DNA of 6,137 bases, from the NCBI GenBank assembly GCA_007117255.1, contig SKGU01000252.1, forward strand, positions 1-6,137. The letters run 5' to 3'. The notes below the pieces were generated by a model that saw only the letters and a list, made by a program, of their open reading frames with translations, had not been told where the DNA came from and did not search any database. Below, one piece after another: positions 1 to 6,137 of the stretch. Each line of letters begins with the position of its first letter. Position 1 is the first letter of the stretch. The translations under genes and the position numbers were made by a program. The DNA comes from Natronohydrobacter sp. (GTDB lineage: Bacteria; Pseudomonadota; Alphaproteobacteria; Rhodobacterales; Rhodobacteraceae).

Positions 1-141
1 CGTCGATTTGCCAGAGCCATTGCGCCCCACCAAGGCCACACGGTCGCCCGGCTGGATAACCAGATCGAGTCCGTCAAAAACCGGATTGCCGCCGAAAGTC
101 AGCGAAAGATTTGCGAGTTGAAGTAGCGGTGCTTGTGCCAT
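1..141 (-). CDS. uup: ABC-F family ATP-binding protein, N-terminal 47 codons only
   Basis: Partial gene: it starts at the ATG at 141 and runs off the window at position 1. The visible 47 residues begin MAQAPLLQLANLSLTFGG and end in GRNGSGKST (residues 39-47), a Walker A nucleotide-binding loop preceded by the usual 'GDRVALV' strand. The short leader going straight into an ABC domain with no membrane segment is typical of soluble ABC-F ATPases, which act on the ribosome or in DNA metabolism rather than in transport. Among these, the Rhodobacteraceae Uup-like proteins look most similar from memory, but EttA-like or another ABC-F member cannot be excluded without the second ABC domain and linker. 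No strong Shine-Dalgarno sequence is visible before the ATG. The 53 bases to the upstream membrane-protein gene hold no clear promoter or terminator. The gene is probably a chromosomal neighbour and not part of the GTA. Confidence 0.72.
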   Translation of the reverse strand, partial: MAQAPLLQLANLSLTFGGNPVFDGLDLVIQPGDRVALVGRNGSGKST

Positions 142-194
142 GGGCGCGGATATAGACTGCGCGGTGATACAGTGAAAGGGCTGAGTCGCTGCAT

Positions 195-818
195 TCAGTC
201 TTCCACGCCCCATCTTTCCCGCCTCAGGGCAAGCGTCGCAAGGATACTCATGCTCATGGGGATCACGACAAGACAAAAGGCCGCCACAAAAACAAGCGAG
301 AGCATATCCCCGCTCGCGGCGAATATCATCCATTCCAGTGCACAGATCCAAAGACACGCCCAGTGCAGCAACATGCCATTAAGCCAGCGCAACGAACGCA
401 GTTTCGCGGCACTCGGCATCGCTATTCTGGCAAGGTCAGCATCCAGCAGGACACCAGACAGCACAGCGAAGATAGCAAGCGCAGCGTTTAGGTGAAAAAA
501 CCGCAAGGTAAGCTCTGCAGAACCAAGCCAGAGAAAGGCCCCCAGAACGCTGAAGAAAAGGCCCCCTGCGACAGTGCCATGCCATTGCCAATACACGGTC
601 CCCGGCTCGGTGAGAATGGATACTACGCGCACTGCGATGGCTGTTGCAAAAGCGACGGCGAAAGCCATCTGTGGCTGACCGGTTTGCGCATCAAGTGACA
701 AAAATATCGAGATCATGGCCAAGCTTGGCAGCCACCCATGTGGGCTTCGTGGCAAATGCTGCCAAATCATCCGACCGATTGTCTTTGTTGAGCGAATCCA
801 GTTGTGCATAGGCTGCAA
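195..818 (-). CDS. Multi-spanning integral membrane protein of unknown function
   Basis: I do not recognise the family. The 207-residue product has a basic N-terminus (residues 1-29, rich in W, R, K and H) and then about five to six hydrophobic segments near residues 30-47, 51-69, 81-100, 108-127, 147-168 and 172-197. The tail RRERWGVED is charged. This predicts an inner-membrane protein with no soluble domain. The longest reading uses a TTG start at 818, preceded by AGG six bases upstream. An ATG three codons later (809) is the alternative and has a poorer ribosome site. The gene begins 29 bases after the DUF7742-like gene, so it could be co-transcribed with the GTA cluster, although its base composition looks less GC-rich by eye. 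It carries no lysis or holin hallmark: it is longer than a typical holin and has too many spans. Its job is unknown. Confidence 0.75.
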   Translation of the reverse strand: MQPMHNWIRSTKTIGRMIWQHLPRSPHGWLPSLAMISIFLSLDAQTGQPQMAFAVAFATAIAVRVVSILTEPGTVYWQWHGTVAGGLFFSVLGAFLWLGSAELTLRFFHLNAALAIFAVLSGVLLDADLARIAMPSAAKLRSLRWLNGMLLHWACLWICALEWMIFAASGDMLSLVFVAAFCLVVIPMSMSILATLALRRERWGVED

Positions 819-827
819 TTAAAACCT

Positions 828-848
828 GATCACGGCAAGAATGTGATC
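828..848 (-). terminator. Small dyad after the GTA-linked gene, possible weak terminator
   Basis: Arms GATCAC and GTGATC (828-833 and 843-848) flank a 9-base loop. On the transcribed strand they are followed by AGG and then a short TTTT run. A 6-bp stem with a poor U-tract is weak for an intrinsic terminator, and GATC-containing dyads arise by chance. It is listed because it sits exactly between the last gene coupled to the GTA cluster and the membrane-protein gene, where a cluster boundary would be expected. Confidence 0.2.
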
Positions 849-1132
849 TACCTCGCGCGCCAGTCCTGCACTGCCTCGATCACGGCCCCGATCGCGGCAA
901 GATAGCGTGTGTCCGAGGGCAGCGGCTCTGGCGCTGCCCCCATGCCGAACGCCGCGCTCATCAGCGTCCCATTGCCCAGAGCAGGATGATGGCGGCCCAG
1001 CGCCTTGCGGTAGCGATCCGCGTGCTGCGATTTCGCCAGCATCCGTGCCATCAGCGCTGGCCAGTCCGCCTCTGGCCGCGCAATCAGGACGCGCGCGGCC
1101 ACGCGAATATCGCCATGCGTGATTTCCCGCAT
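848..1132 (-). CDS. DUF7742-like small protein, GTA-cluster associated
   Basis: A 94-residue soluble protein beginning MREITHGDIRVAARVL. Its features are a predicted helical N-terminal half (residues 8-45, with ADWPALMARML and ADRYRKALG), a central GNGTLMSAA segment near residues 53-61, and a C-terminal helix ending AVIEAVQDWRAR. From memory this pattern matches a short uncharacterised family (DUF7742) found next to GTA g15 genes in Rhodobacterales; the family name is not certain. The ATG at 1132 is preferred over an upstream in-frame start at 1258 because the extra 42 residues would lie in g15 and the small ORF, look unlike the rest, and miss the ribosome site AAGGGG eight bases before ATG 1132. 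The stop codon of the 29-codon ORF overlaps this ATG (TGATG), so translation is probably coupled. No catalytic motif or membrane segment is visible, and the function is unknown. Confidence 0.78.
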   Translation of the reverse strand: MREITHGDIRVAARVLIARPEADWPALMARMLAKSQHADRYRKALGRHHPALGNGTLMSAAFGMGAAPEPLPSDTRYLAAIGAVIEAVQDWRAR

Positions 1133-1221
1133 CAGCCAAGCCCCTTGCGCAGGCGGCAAGCAAATCCGCGCAGCGGGTTTGCGAGCGCGGGCGGGTGGGC
1201 CGTCTGCGCAAGGGGCGTCAT
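1132..1221 (-). CDS. Candidate 29-residue small ORF coupled to g15 and the DUF7742-like gene
   Basis: The frame opens with an ATG whose last two bases are the first two of the g15 stop (ATGA) and closes with a TGA that overlaps the next gene's ATG (TGATG). It encodes 29 residues: an N-terminal half starting MTPLAQTAHPPAL, rich in Pro and Ala, and a basic C-terminal half ending ACRLRKGLG. There is no strong ribosome site of its own, so ribosomes finishing g15 would have to re-initiate. It fills the gap between g15 and the DUF7742-like gene exactly. I do not recognise the peptide. It may be a real small protein, or a leader whose translation matters mainly because it melts the hairpin over the next gene's ribosome site. 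Protein-level conservation is untested, and the frame could be fortuitous. Confidence 0.45.
   Translation of the reverse strand: MTPLAQTAHPPALANPLRGFACRLRKGLG
1141..1146 (-). promoter_or_regulatory. Ribosome-binding site of the DUF7742-like gene, inside the hairpin arm
   Basis: On the coding strand AAGGGG lies eight bases before ATG 1132, at normal Shine-Dalgarno spacing. All six bases are in the 3' arm of the long inverted repeat and would be paired in the folded mRNA. This site decides the start at 1132, and its occlusion suggests the gene is translated mainly when ribosomes traverse the small ORF. Confidence 0.55.
1160..1182 (-). repeat. Inner hairpin nested in the large inverted repeat
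   Basis: The arms gcaaatccgc (1160-1169) and gcgggtttgc (1173-1182) pair at 9 of 10 positions around a three-base loop. The lone mismatch again is G-T on the plus strand and A-C in the mRNA. It sits in the loop of the outer stem, offset towards the arm nearer the downstream gene, and leaves 16 GC-rich bases (1183-1198) unpaired on the other side. Confidence 0.75.
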
Positions 1222-4200
1222 GTGCTGATCTCAAGAACCGCAAAAGATCCAGGACCAAAAATGTCCGAGATTTGCGCGACCTCTATCACAAACCCATCGC
1301 CGGCACCGTCATGCGCCCGCATCTCTGGTGTATATATCCATTCAGGCGTTGAAAGTGTCACCTCGCGCAATATCGTTCCTGCTTGAGACACGCGCAGCAG
1401 GTAGCGCTCTGCCACTTCTGACAGCGGCACATCCGACATACCCCATGGGTCGCCCCCGATCCGCGTCCGCCTGATCCAGTTCAGACTCAGTTCCCCTGCT
1501 GCGTCAAAGACCCCACGCAAATGCGCAGGCCGGTACGGCCGCAGGCCGATGCCCTGAAACACTGCCTCGAAATCGCGCTGGCTGGGGTCGCTCAACGGGC
1601 GCGCAGCTGGCCCGATCCTATAGTTGCGTGCCACGCCCAGACCATCCAGCGGCACGGCCAGTTGCTCCAGCCGCGCGTCGATCTTCACCACCAACGCCCC
1701 CGATGGCCAAACCTGCGGCATGATCCCGTCACTGCCCTGCTGGCCGCGAAGACGCATGCGCAGATCATAGACACCGGGGGCGACCAGCTCGGCCTCGGCA
1801 AACTGGAACACCTCCCATTCGCTGCCCAGACCAATGGCCATCAGGTTCGCCCCTTCCAGAACCTGTGACGGGGCCACGCTGTCCAGCGTGCCTGTGCGCA
1901 TCCGCACCCGCAGCGCAGGCCCGCGATCCCACAGCCCCGGTGCAGCCGCATGCAGCGGCGTCTCGCTCACCCCAATGACAGCAGGGCTGGCCAACAGCGC
2001 ATCCAAGTCGAACTGATCCGGGCCGCTTTGATGATGCACTGCCACCAGCCCCGGCCAGGCTCGCGCCGTGATCGCCAGCCATGGATGATGCGCGACAACT
2101 TCGCCATTGATCAACGGCAGATCCAGAAACACCGGCTGCACAGGCGCAGGTGGCTGGAAATTCAGCAGTCCGGTGCCCGTGCGGTCTGTCTCGCCCCAGT
2201 CGTAAACAGGCTCCTCGACGCGTGTGGCCTCAACCACGCGCGCCCCCGACAGCGTGGCACGGTCGATCCGCCACAGCCCTGCCCCCTTGCCCATATCCAG
2301 CGCCACCACATCGCCTGCGCCCAGATCGCGCGAAGGCGGCAGCCGCAGCCGCAGCGTGTCACGCGCAATCCGCGCCTGTGCCAGCCAGCGTTCGGCGATC
2401 AGCACCGCCTCACCCTCGGACAGAACCAGCGGCAGATCAGAGCCAGACGCGCGCAAGGCCGAGTCGTCAGGAAACACCGCTTCCGCCACGCGCAAATCAA
2501 AATCCGCGCCTTCCTCGACATAGCCCAACCGCACCCGGCCCGACAGTTCTGCCTCCGGCGCGCGGATCAGCGTCACATCTCCCTCTTCGCTGCGCGCCAG
2601 ATCATCAGGGCCAAGTCTGGCCACAGCGCGCCCGATGCGCATTTGAAAGATCAGTTTGCCATCGCGCTCGATTGCCTCGACACCGTAAGCCAGCATAAGC
2701 GATTGCAGCATCGCACGCGGAGCCTCGGTCGAAGCCATGGCAAAGCCGCGCACAACCCCATGTACCCGCGTGACATCGACATCCCCTACCCCAGCGCGCG
2801 CGCAAATCTCGGTGATCAGCGCATCAAGTGGCTGGCCCGTCGCGCGCCCGGTGATCCAATGCCCCCGCGCCCAGTTTGCGCCATCCGACCACAGATCCTG
2901 ATTGCCCGGAAACCACGGATAGGGCCGCGCATCCCAGGCCCACAGATGCGCGCGCGACATATCCACCATTGGCCCGTCATAAAGCTCGGAAACAGGATTG
3001 TTTGCCGGGTCGTTCCAATATTCCTGGACCGCGCGGATATACTGCATCTGTATCGCATCATCGCGCCACCCGCGCGAGAAATACGGCGCGAAGGATTCAG
3101 ACGATTTCGGGTCAAGAAACACATTCGGCTGGTTCGTGCCCCGGTCAATCGCGGCACAGCCATATTCGGTGAACCAGAACGGCTTTGAGCGCGGCTCCCA
3201 AGCGGTTTTCGCAGCCGCACGCACGCCGCCCACGCGGTCATGATGGTCATTTTCCCACCAGCCACGCAAATCCTTGTAGCGCCAGATCCAATCCTCGCCC
3301 CAGTCGCTGTCGTCCAGAATTGGGGTGCGGCGCTGCATCCGCCGGTCGATATCGGAGGCGTAGAACCAGTCATACCCCTCGCCACCTGCAACATTGGCTT
3401 TCAGATAGTCCAGATCATGCACAGTACCGAACCCTGCATCAGCGTGGTCCGCGCCATCGCGCCAATCCGACAATGGCATGTAATTGTCGATCCCGATGAA
3501 ATCTATATTGTCGTCTGCCCAAAGCGGGTCGAGATGGAAAAAGCGGTCGCCATCGTGCGTGATGTAGCCGAAATATTCCGACCAGTCGGCAGCATAGGTG
3601 ATCTTCGTATCTGATCCCAGAATGCTGCGCACTTCAGCGGCCAGCGCGATCAAAGCGGCCACGGCAGGAAAGCTGTTGGCCTGCCCGCGAATCTGCGTCA
3701 ATGCGCGCATTTCTGATCCGATGCAGAACGCATCCACACCACCAGCCGCTGCGCAAAGTGCCGCTTGATGCAGGATGAAACGCCGATAGCGCCACTCGGA
3801 TGGACCGGAATAACTGATGAACGGGCCAGAGATTATAAAATCGCTGGCCTTGGCCGTGCCAAAAAATGCCGCCACTTCGGCCTCTGCCTGTGCAGTCCCA
3901 TCCGGGCTGCCGGTCAGACCAGGCGCCCTATGCGTGGTGATGCGCCCACGCCATGGCAGGACGGGCTGGTCCGCAGCGTCAGACCATGGATCGGCCAACC
4001 CGTTATCCGCCAAAATTTCCATAAGGATGAATGGGTAGTAGACGACCTTTTGACCGCGCGCCTTCAACGCATTGATTGCCTCAATGACAGATGCGTCCGA
4101 AGGAGTGCCCCCATAGACAGGCCGTCCATCGACGCGCGCGACCTGTGGCGTTTGCTGTGCTGGCCGACCAGCGACAACCCAGCTTTGCTGCGTTGCCAGA

Positions 4201-5132
4201 CGGTCGGAATATTCGACTTTCGGTTCGATCTGGCAGGTGCCAGCACGCAAGTCAGAGCCAAACCATGACACGATCAGCAGGCTTGATCCGCATCGCGGCA
4301 ATTCCCGCACCAACGCATCCAGCGCGGCATCCAGATCGCTCAAACCCGTGGGCGTGTTCAGATTCATTGGTGTCTCGTCCGGCTTCAATAGCGAGAGGCT
4401 GAACTGGAAATCGCGCACATAAACCGGCGAAGTCGCCAATGCGAAATCCCCCGAACCCGGCATCAGGGCCACGGCCTGCACATGATCGCTCACGGTCTGG
4501 GGCATGTCAGCCTGCACCGCGCGGATCACCTCGAAACTCAGTTGCGGCACACGGTTGCCGAATTCGCCCAGCTCCAGATCCTCGATCACCAGATAGGCAA
4601 TGCCACGGTAAGCGGGCACCTGCCCGGCCCCCTCAAGGGCCTCGATCAGCGGGTCGGGCAACTGATCCTCGGTTCCGGTGTAAAGCCGCAGGTTCAGATC
4701 CGCAGGTGTCAGCTCCTGCCCATCTGCCCAGATCCGACCCAGCCCAAGGATCGGGCCTTCACACAGTGCCACGGCCAACGAGATGGAATAGGAATATTCC
4801 TTGACCTTTGGCTTCTTGACGACCTTGCCACCCCCGCCAGAGGTGGTGACGCTCTCGCGGAACTCCGACGACCAGATCACCTGACCGCCCAGCCGCACAC
4901 GCCCCCAGACCAGCGGCACGGGTGCACCCTCGGTGGCCCCGGTCACGCGCAACCGCTCGATCCGGCCTGTTTCAATGACCTGCGAGCCGCCGCCCATCAG
5001 CCGCTGGTCGATCAGACGGCCAACGGTGGCCCCGATGGCGCGGCCAATGACCATGCCCGACAGGCCCAGCACCGCCCCCCCAAAGCTGGAGCCAACAGCC
5101 GCACCCACTAAGGAAAGAACCAAGGTTGCCAT
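1218..5132 (-). CDS. orfg15: GTA tail-tip 'megatron' protein with TIM-barrel domain (g15 type)
   Basis: A 1304-residue protein of the RcGTA g15/Rcc01698 family, a full-length match to the expected roughly 1300 residues. In the particle this protein forms the lowest part of the baseplate and tail tip and is thought to act in receptor contact and channel opening. Domains by eye: a Gly/Ala-rich hydrophobic N-terminus (1-40); a phage tail-tip J-like region (about 50-210) with KVKEYSYSISLAVALCEGPI near 109-128; a GTA TIM-barrel-like domain (about 280-750) containing AADWSEY (514-520), FIGIDNYMPLSDW (545-557) and FWFTEYGCA (652-660); a phage-tail_3-like region (about 770-980); and a beta-rich C-terminal part (about 1000-1304). 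Acidic residues E519 and E656 sit where glycoside-hydrolase folds often hold catalytic acids; activity is not shown. The ATG at 5132 follows g14 by 13 bases with GGAG at good spacing. The stop overlaps the next ORF (ATGA). No frameshift is visible. Confidence 0.96.
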   Translation of the reverse strand: MATLVLSLVGAAVGSSFGGAVLGLSGMVIGRAIGATVGRLIDQRLMGGGSQVIETGRIERLRVTGATEGAPVPLVWGRVRLGGQVIWSSEFRESVTTSGGGGKVVKKPKVKEYSYSISLAVALCEGPILGLGRIWADGQELTPADLNLRLYTGTEDQLPDPLIEALEGAGQVPAYRGIAYLVIEDLELGEFGNRVPQLSFEVIRAVQADMPQTVSDHVQAVALMPGSGDFALATSPVYVRDFQFSLSLLKPDETPMNLNTPTGLSDLDAALDALVRELPRCGSSLLIVSWFGSDLRAGTCQIEPKVEYSDRLATQQSWVVAGRPAQQTPQVARVDGRPVYGGTPSDASVIEAINALKARGQKVVYYPFILMEILADNGLADPWSDAADQPVLPWRGRITTHRAPGLTGSPDGTAQAEAEVAAFFGTAKASDFIISGPFISYSGPSEWRYRRFILHQAALCAAAGGVDAFCIGSEMRALTQIRGQANSFPAVAALIALAAEVRSILGSDTKITYAADWSEYFGYITHDGDRFFHLDPLWADDNIDFIGIDNYMPLSDWRDGADHADAGFGTVHDLDYLKANVAGGEGYDWFYASDIDRRMQRRTPILDDSDWGEDWIWRYKDLRGWWENDHHDRVGGVRAAAKTAWEPRSKPFWFTEYGCAAIDRGTNQPNVFLDPKSSESFAPYFSRGWRDDAIQMQYIRAVQEYWNDPANNPVSELYDGPMVDMSRAHLWAWDARPYPWFPGNQDLWSDGANWARGHWITGRATGQPLDALITEICARAGVGDVDVTRVHGVVRGFAMASTEAPRAMLQSLMLAYGVEAIERDGKLIFQMRIGRAVARLGPDDLARSEEGDVTLIRAPEAELSGRVRLGYVEEGADFDLRVAEAVFPDDSALRASGSDLPLVLSEGEAVLIAERWLAQARIARDTLRLRLPPSRDLGAGDVVALDMGKGAGLWRIDRATLSGARVVEATRVEEPVYDWGETDRTGTGLLNFQPPAPVQPVFLDLPLINGEVVAHHPWLAITARAWPGLVAVHHQSGPDQFDLDALLASPAVIGVSETPLHAAAPGLWDRGPALRVRMRTGTLDSVAPSQVLEGANLMAIGLGSEWEVFQFAEAELVAPGVYDLRMRLRGQQGSDGIMPQVWPSGALVVKIDARLEQLAVPLDGLGVARNYRIGPAARPLSDPSQRDFEAVFQGIGLRPYRPAHLRGVFDAAGELSLNWIRRTRIGGDPWGMSDVPLSEVAERYLLRVSQAGTILREVTLSTPEWIYTPEMRAHDGAGDGFVIEVAQISDIFGPGSFAVLEIST

Positions 5133-5138
5133 GCGTTA

Positions 5139-5142
5139 CTCC
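5139..5142 (-). promoter_or_regulatory. Ribosome-binding site of g15
   Basis: GGAG on the coding strand lies six bases before the ATG at 5132, inside the 13-base gap after the g14 stop. It is the only good Shine-Dalgarno sequence among the GTA structural gene junctions seen here and fixes the g15 start. Confidence 0.75.
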
Positions 5143-5145
5143 ATT

Positions 5146-5589
5146 TCAGTCTTCAGGTTCGGTAGTCAGGGGCGGAAAGGCGAAACGCGCCACAATCCGG
5201 CGCGCCCAAGGATCAGACAGCGGGGCTTTCACCACACCCGCGCGCGGACAGGCATGGATGAAAGCGCGGCCCGCATCGCACTGCACGCCCAGATGCTTGG
5301 CCAACGCATGCGCTTGCAGCCGGAACAGCAGAACCTGTCCGTCCTCGGACCTGTCTGTCGCTCGAAAATGCCGGATCAGCGCGTGCCACAGCAATTCATC
5401 CGGTCCGCTTTCGGCCCAGCTTGGGCTGTAGTCGGGAACCGACTGGGGTAAAGCACCATACCGCGCACGCCAGATCCCACAAATCAGCCCCAGGCAATCC
5501 GCGCCCGCGCCCAGTACGCTGGCGCGGTGGTGATAGGGTGTACCAATCCAACGCGCGGCGTGGACGACAATGTCCTGTTGCGCGCTCAT
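5146..5589 (-). CDS. orfg14: GTA NlpC/P60 family cell-wall peptidase (g14 type)
   Basis: A 147-residue cysteine peptidase of the NlpC/P60 fold, corresponding to RcGTA g14/Rcc01697. The catalytic cysteine is C32 in GAGADCLGLICG, the histidine is H99 in LAKHLGV, and H112 in AFIHA is the probable third residue. WIGTPYHHRAS (14-24) is the usual N-terminal lead-in. Family enzymes cut peptide bonds in peptidoglycan stems. In GTAs and related phages the enzyme rides on the tail baseplate and locally opens the recipient wall so that DNA can pass. There is no signal peptide, consistent with assembly in the cytoplasm of the producing cell. The ATG overlaps the g13 stop (ATGA) and lacks a clear ribosome site, which indicates translational coupling. 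The length fits the family and all key residues are present. Confidence 0.94.
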   Translation of the reverse strand: MSAQQDIVVHAARWIGTPYHHRASVLGAGADCLGLICGIWRARYGALPQSVPDYSPSWAESGPDELLWHALIRHFRATDRSEDGQVLLFRLQAHALAKHLGVQCDAGRAFIHACPRAGVVKAPLSDPWARRIVARFAFPPLTTEPED

Positions 5590-6137
5590 GGTGTGAAAAG
5601 CGATGCGAGAGGAAATGCGGGCCGACGCGCCTCGCCCGTGTGAGCCTTGCCCGCTTTCGGATAGGCCGTCATCCAGTCTTCACCCGGAATATGCGGAAAG
5701 CCCCGGAAATTCAGGAAATTGGCGAATTTGGCGCGGCAGGTGCCCGCCTGCTTGTCACAACCTGCCTCCAGCCGCAGCAGATCACCGGGTGCGAGTGTCG
5801 CGCGCAGGCTGTCCCAAAGCGTCAGCACCCGCGCGCCGTCCGTCATGCGATCATCGCGGATATGCCCGATCAACCCCAGCGCTAGCCCCGATTGCACGAC
5901 CACCCGCCCGCCAGCGAACCACCCCGGAGCCACGCTTTCAACAGCGTCAATGCGCAACTGGCCCGCATCGGACAGGCCCAGAAGCGGGGTTTCGGCAAAA
6001 TAGCCCGGTGTGTCGAGATCAAACCCGCAGGCCGCATCCCCAAGGCTGGCCGAACAGGCCGCGTGATAAATGCGCCCGCCCGGCTGGCCCAGCGCCTCCG
6101 ACAGCCCGCGCAATTCCGCGCGAAACGCACCGCCCGC
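5586..6137 (-). CDS. orfg13: GTA baseplate hub protein, C-terminal part (g13 type, DUF2163/BR0599)
   Basis: The gene enters from the right edge and its N-terminus is missing. 183 residues are visible, probably about two thirds of a protein near 290-300 residues. It belongs to the DUF2163/phage BR0599 family and corresponds to RcGTA g13/Rcc01696, a hub component linking the distal tail to the tip. Visible cysteines are at C28 and C37 (C-x8-C, in HAACSASLGDAACGFD) and at C127 and C134 (C-x6-C, in GCDKQAGTCRAKF). They are followed by NFLNFRGFPHIPGEDW (140-155), the signature of the family. Four cysteines with this spacing resemble the iron-sulfur site of the lambda tail tip protein gpL, so an Fe-S cluster is plausible here by homology. 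An apparent TTG start at 6113 is internal, because the frame is open to the window edge. The stop overlaps the g14 start. Confidence 0.93.
   Translation of the reverse strand, partial: AGGAFRAELRGLSEALGQPGGRIYHAACSASLGDAACGFDLDTPGYFAETPLLGLSDAGQLRIDAVESVAPGWFAGGRVVVQSGLALGLIGHIRDDRMTDGARVLTLWDSLRATLAPGDLLRLEAGCDKQAGTCRAKFANFLNFRGFPHIPGEDWMTAYPKAGKAHTGEARRPAFPLASLFTP

Larger units (their letters stand above)
1140..1216 (-). repeat. Long nested inverted repeat (hairpin) between g15 and the DUF7742-like gene
   Basis: The outer arms 1140-1157 and 1199-1216 are complementary at 17 of 18 positions. The left arm contains CCCCTTGCGCAG and the right arm CTGCGCAAGGGG. The single mismatch is a G-T pair on the plus strand and A-C in the minus-strand mRNA. 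Inside the 41-base loop lies a second perfectly placed hairpin (1160-1182). The structure is transcribed in the mRNA and lies almost wholly within the 29-codon ORF. No U-run follows it, so it does not look like an intrinsic terminator. Confidence 0.85.

Noticed and set aside
142..194. A possible promoter (TATATC about 17 bases after TTTCAC) before the ABC-F gene
   Set aside because: The -35-like box matches the consensus at only two of six positions and the -10-like box at four; too weak to call.
819..1211. A 130-residue open frame on the minus strand overlapping the DUF7742-like gene
   Set aside because: Arg/Gly/Ala-rich shadow frame of the accepted gene, with no family resemblance.
1140..1216. 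The long hairpin as an intrinsic terminator of the GTA operon
   Set aside because: No U-run follows on the transcribed strand. The downstream side goes straight into the next gene's start codon.
848..1258. A longer 136-residue form of the DUF7742-like protein starting at 1258
   Set aside because: The extra 42 residues lie inside the g15 end and the small ORF. The conserved-looking MREITHGD start at 1132 has a Shine-Dalgarno sequence at the right spacing.
1950..3188. A 412-codon open frame on the plus strand
   Set aside because: It is fully antisense to g15, is rich in Arg, His, Gln and Pro as expected from reading GC-rich codons backwards, has no recognisable domain, and lacks a convincing ribosome site.
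5146..6137. A prophage origin for the region instead of a GTA
   Set aside because: The g13-g14-g15 order, product lengths and detailed motifs match RcGTA-type clusters, and no integrase, lysis cassette or attachment site is visible. The window is too short to exclude a GTA-related phage outright.

Overview
The window is the 3' end of a gene transfer agent (GTA) structural cluster of the Rhodobacter capsulatus type (RcGTA), followed by flanking chromosomal genes. Everything supportable is encoded on the minus strand, so transcription runs from position 6137 towards 1. High GC, the order hub, cell-wall peptidase, giant tail-tip protein, and the close match of each product to the RcGTA g13-g14-g15 set point to an alphaproteobacterium of the Rhodobacterales (Rhodobacteraceae/Roseobacter group). 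This is recognition by sequence memory; no database search was run.

Layout in the direction of transcription. 6137-5586 holds the C-terminal 183 residues of the GTA baseplate hub protein (g13, DUF2163/phage BR0599 family) with four cysteines that fit a metal or Fe-S site. 5589-5146 is the NlpC/P60 peptidase (g14), whose ATG overlaps the g13 stop (ATGA). 5132-1218 is the 1304-residue g15 'megatron' tail-tip protein with a TIM-barrel domain, preceded by a clear GGAG ribosome site. At its end is a tightly coupled set: a 29-codon ORF (1221-1132) starts in an ATGA overlap with g15 and stops in a TGATG overlap with a 94-residue DUF7742-like protein (1132-848). A long, nested inverted repeat (1140-1216) covers almost all of the small ORF and buries the ribosome-binding site of the 94-residue gene. 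That arrangement looks like translational coupling and is the most interesting thing here.

After a 29-base gap with a small dyad comes an unrecognised multi-spanning membrane protein (818-195). After another 53 bases come the first 47 codons of an ABC-F type ATPase (141-1, cut by the window edge) ending in a Walker A motif.

Working together, g13 forms part of the baseplate ring, g15 builds the tail tip that contacts the recipient, and g14 opens peptidoglycan so that GTA DNA can reach the periplasm and cytoplasm. The membrane protein and ABC-F gene have no evident link to the particle and probably mark the cluster's border. No tRNA, rRNA, CRISPR, transposase or integrase is visible, and there is no gene-free stretch over 300 bases.
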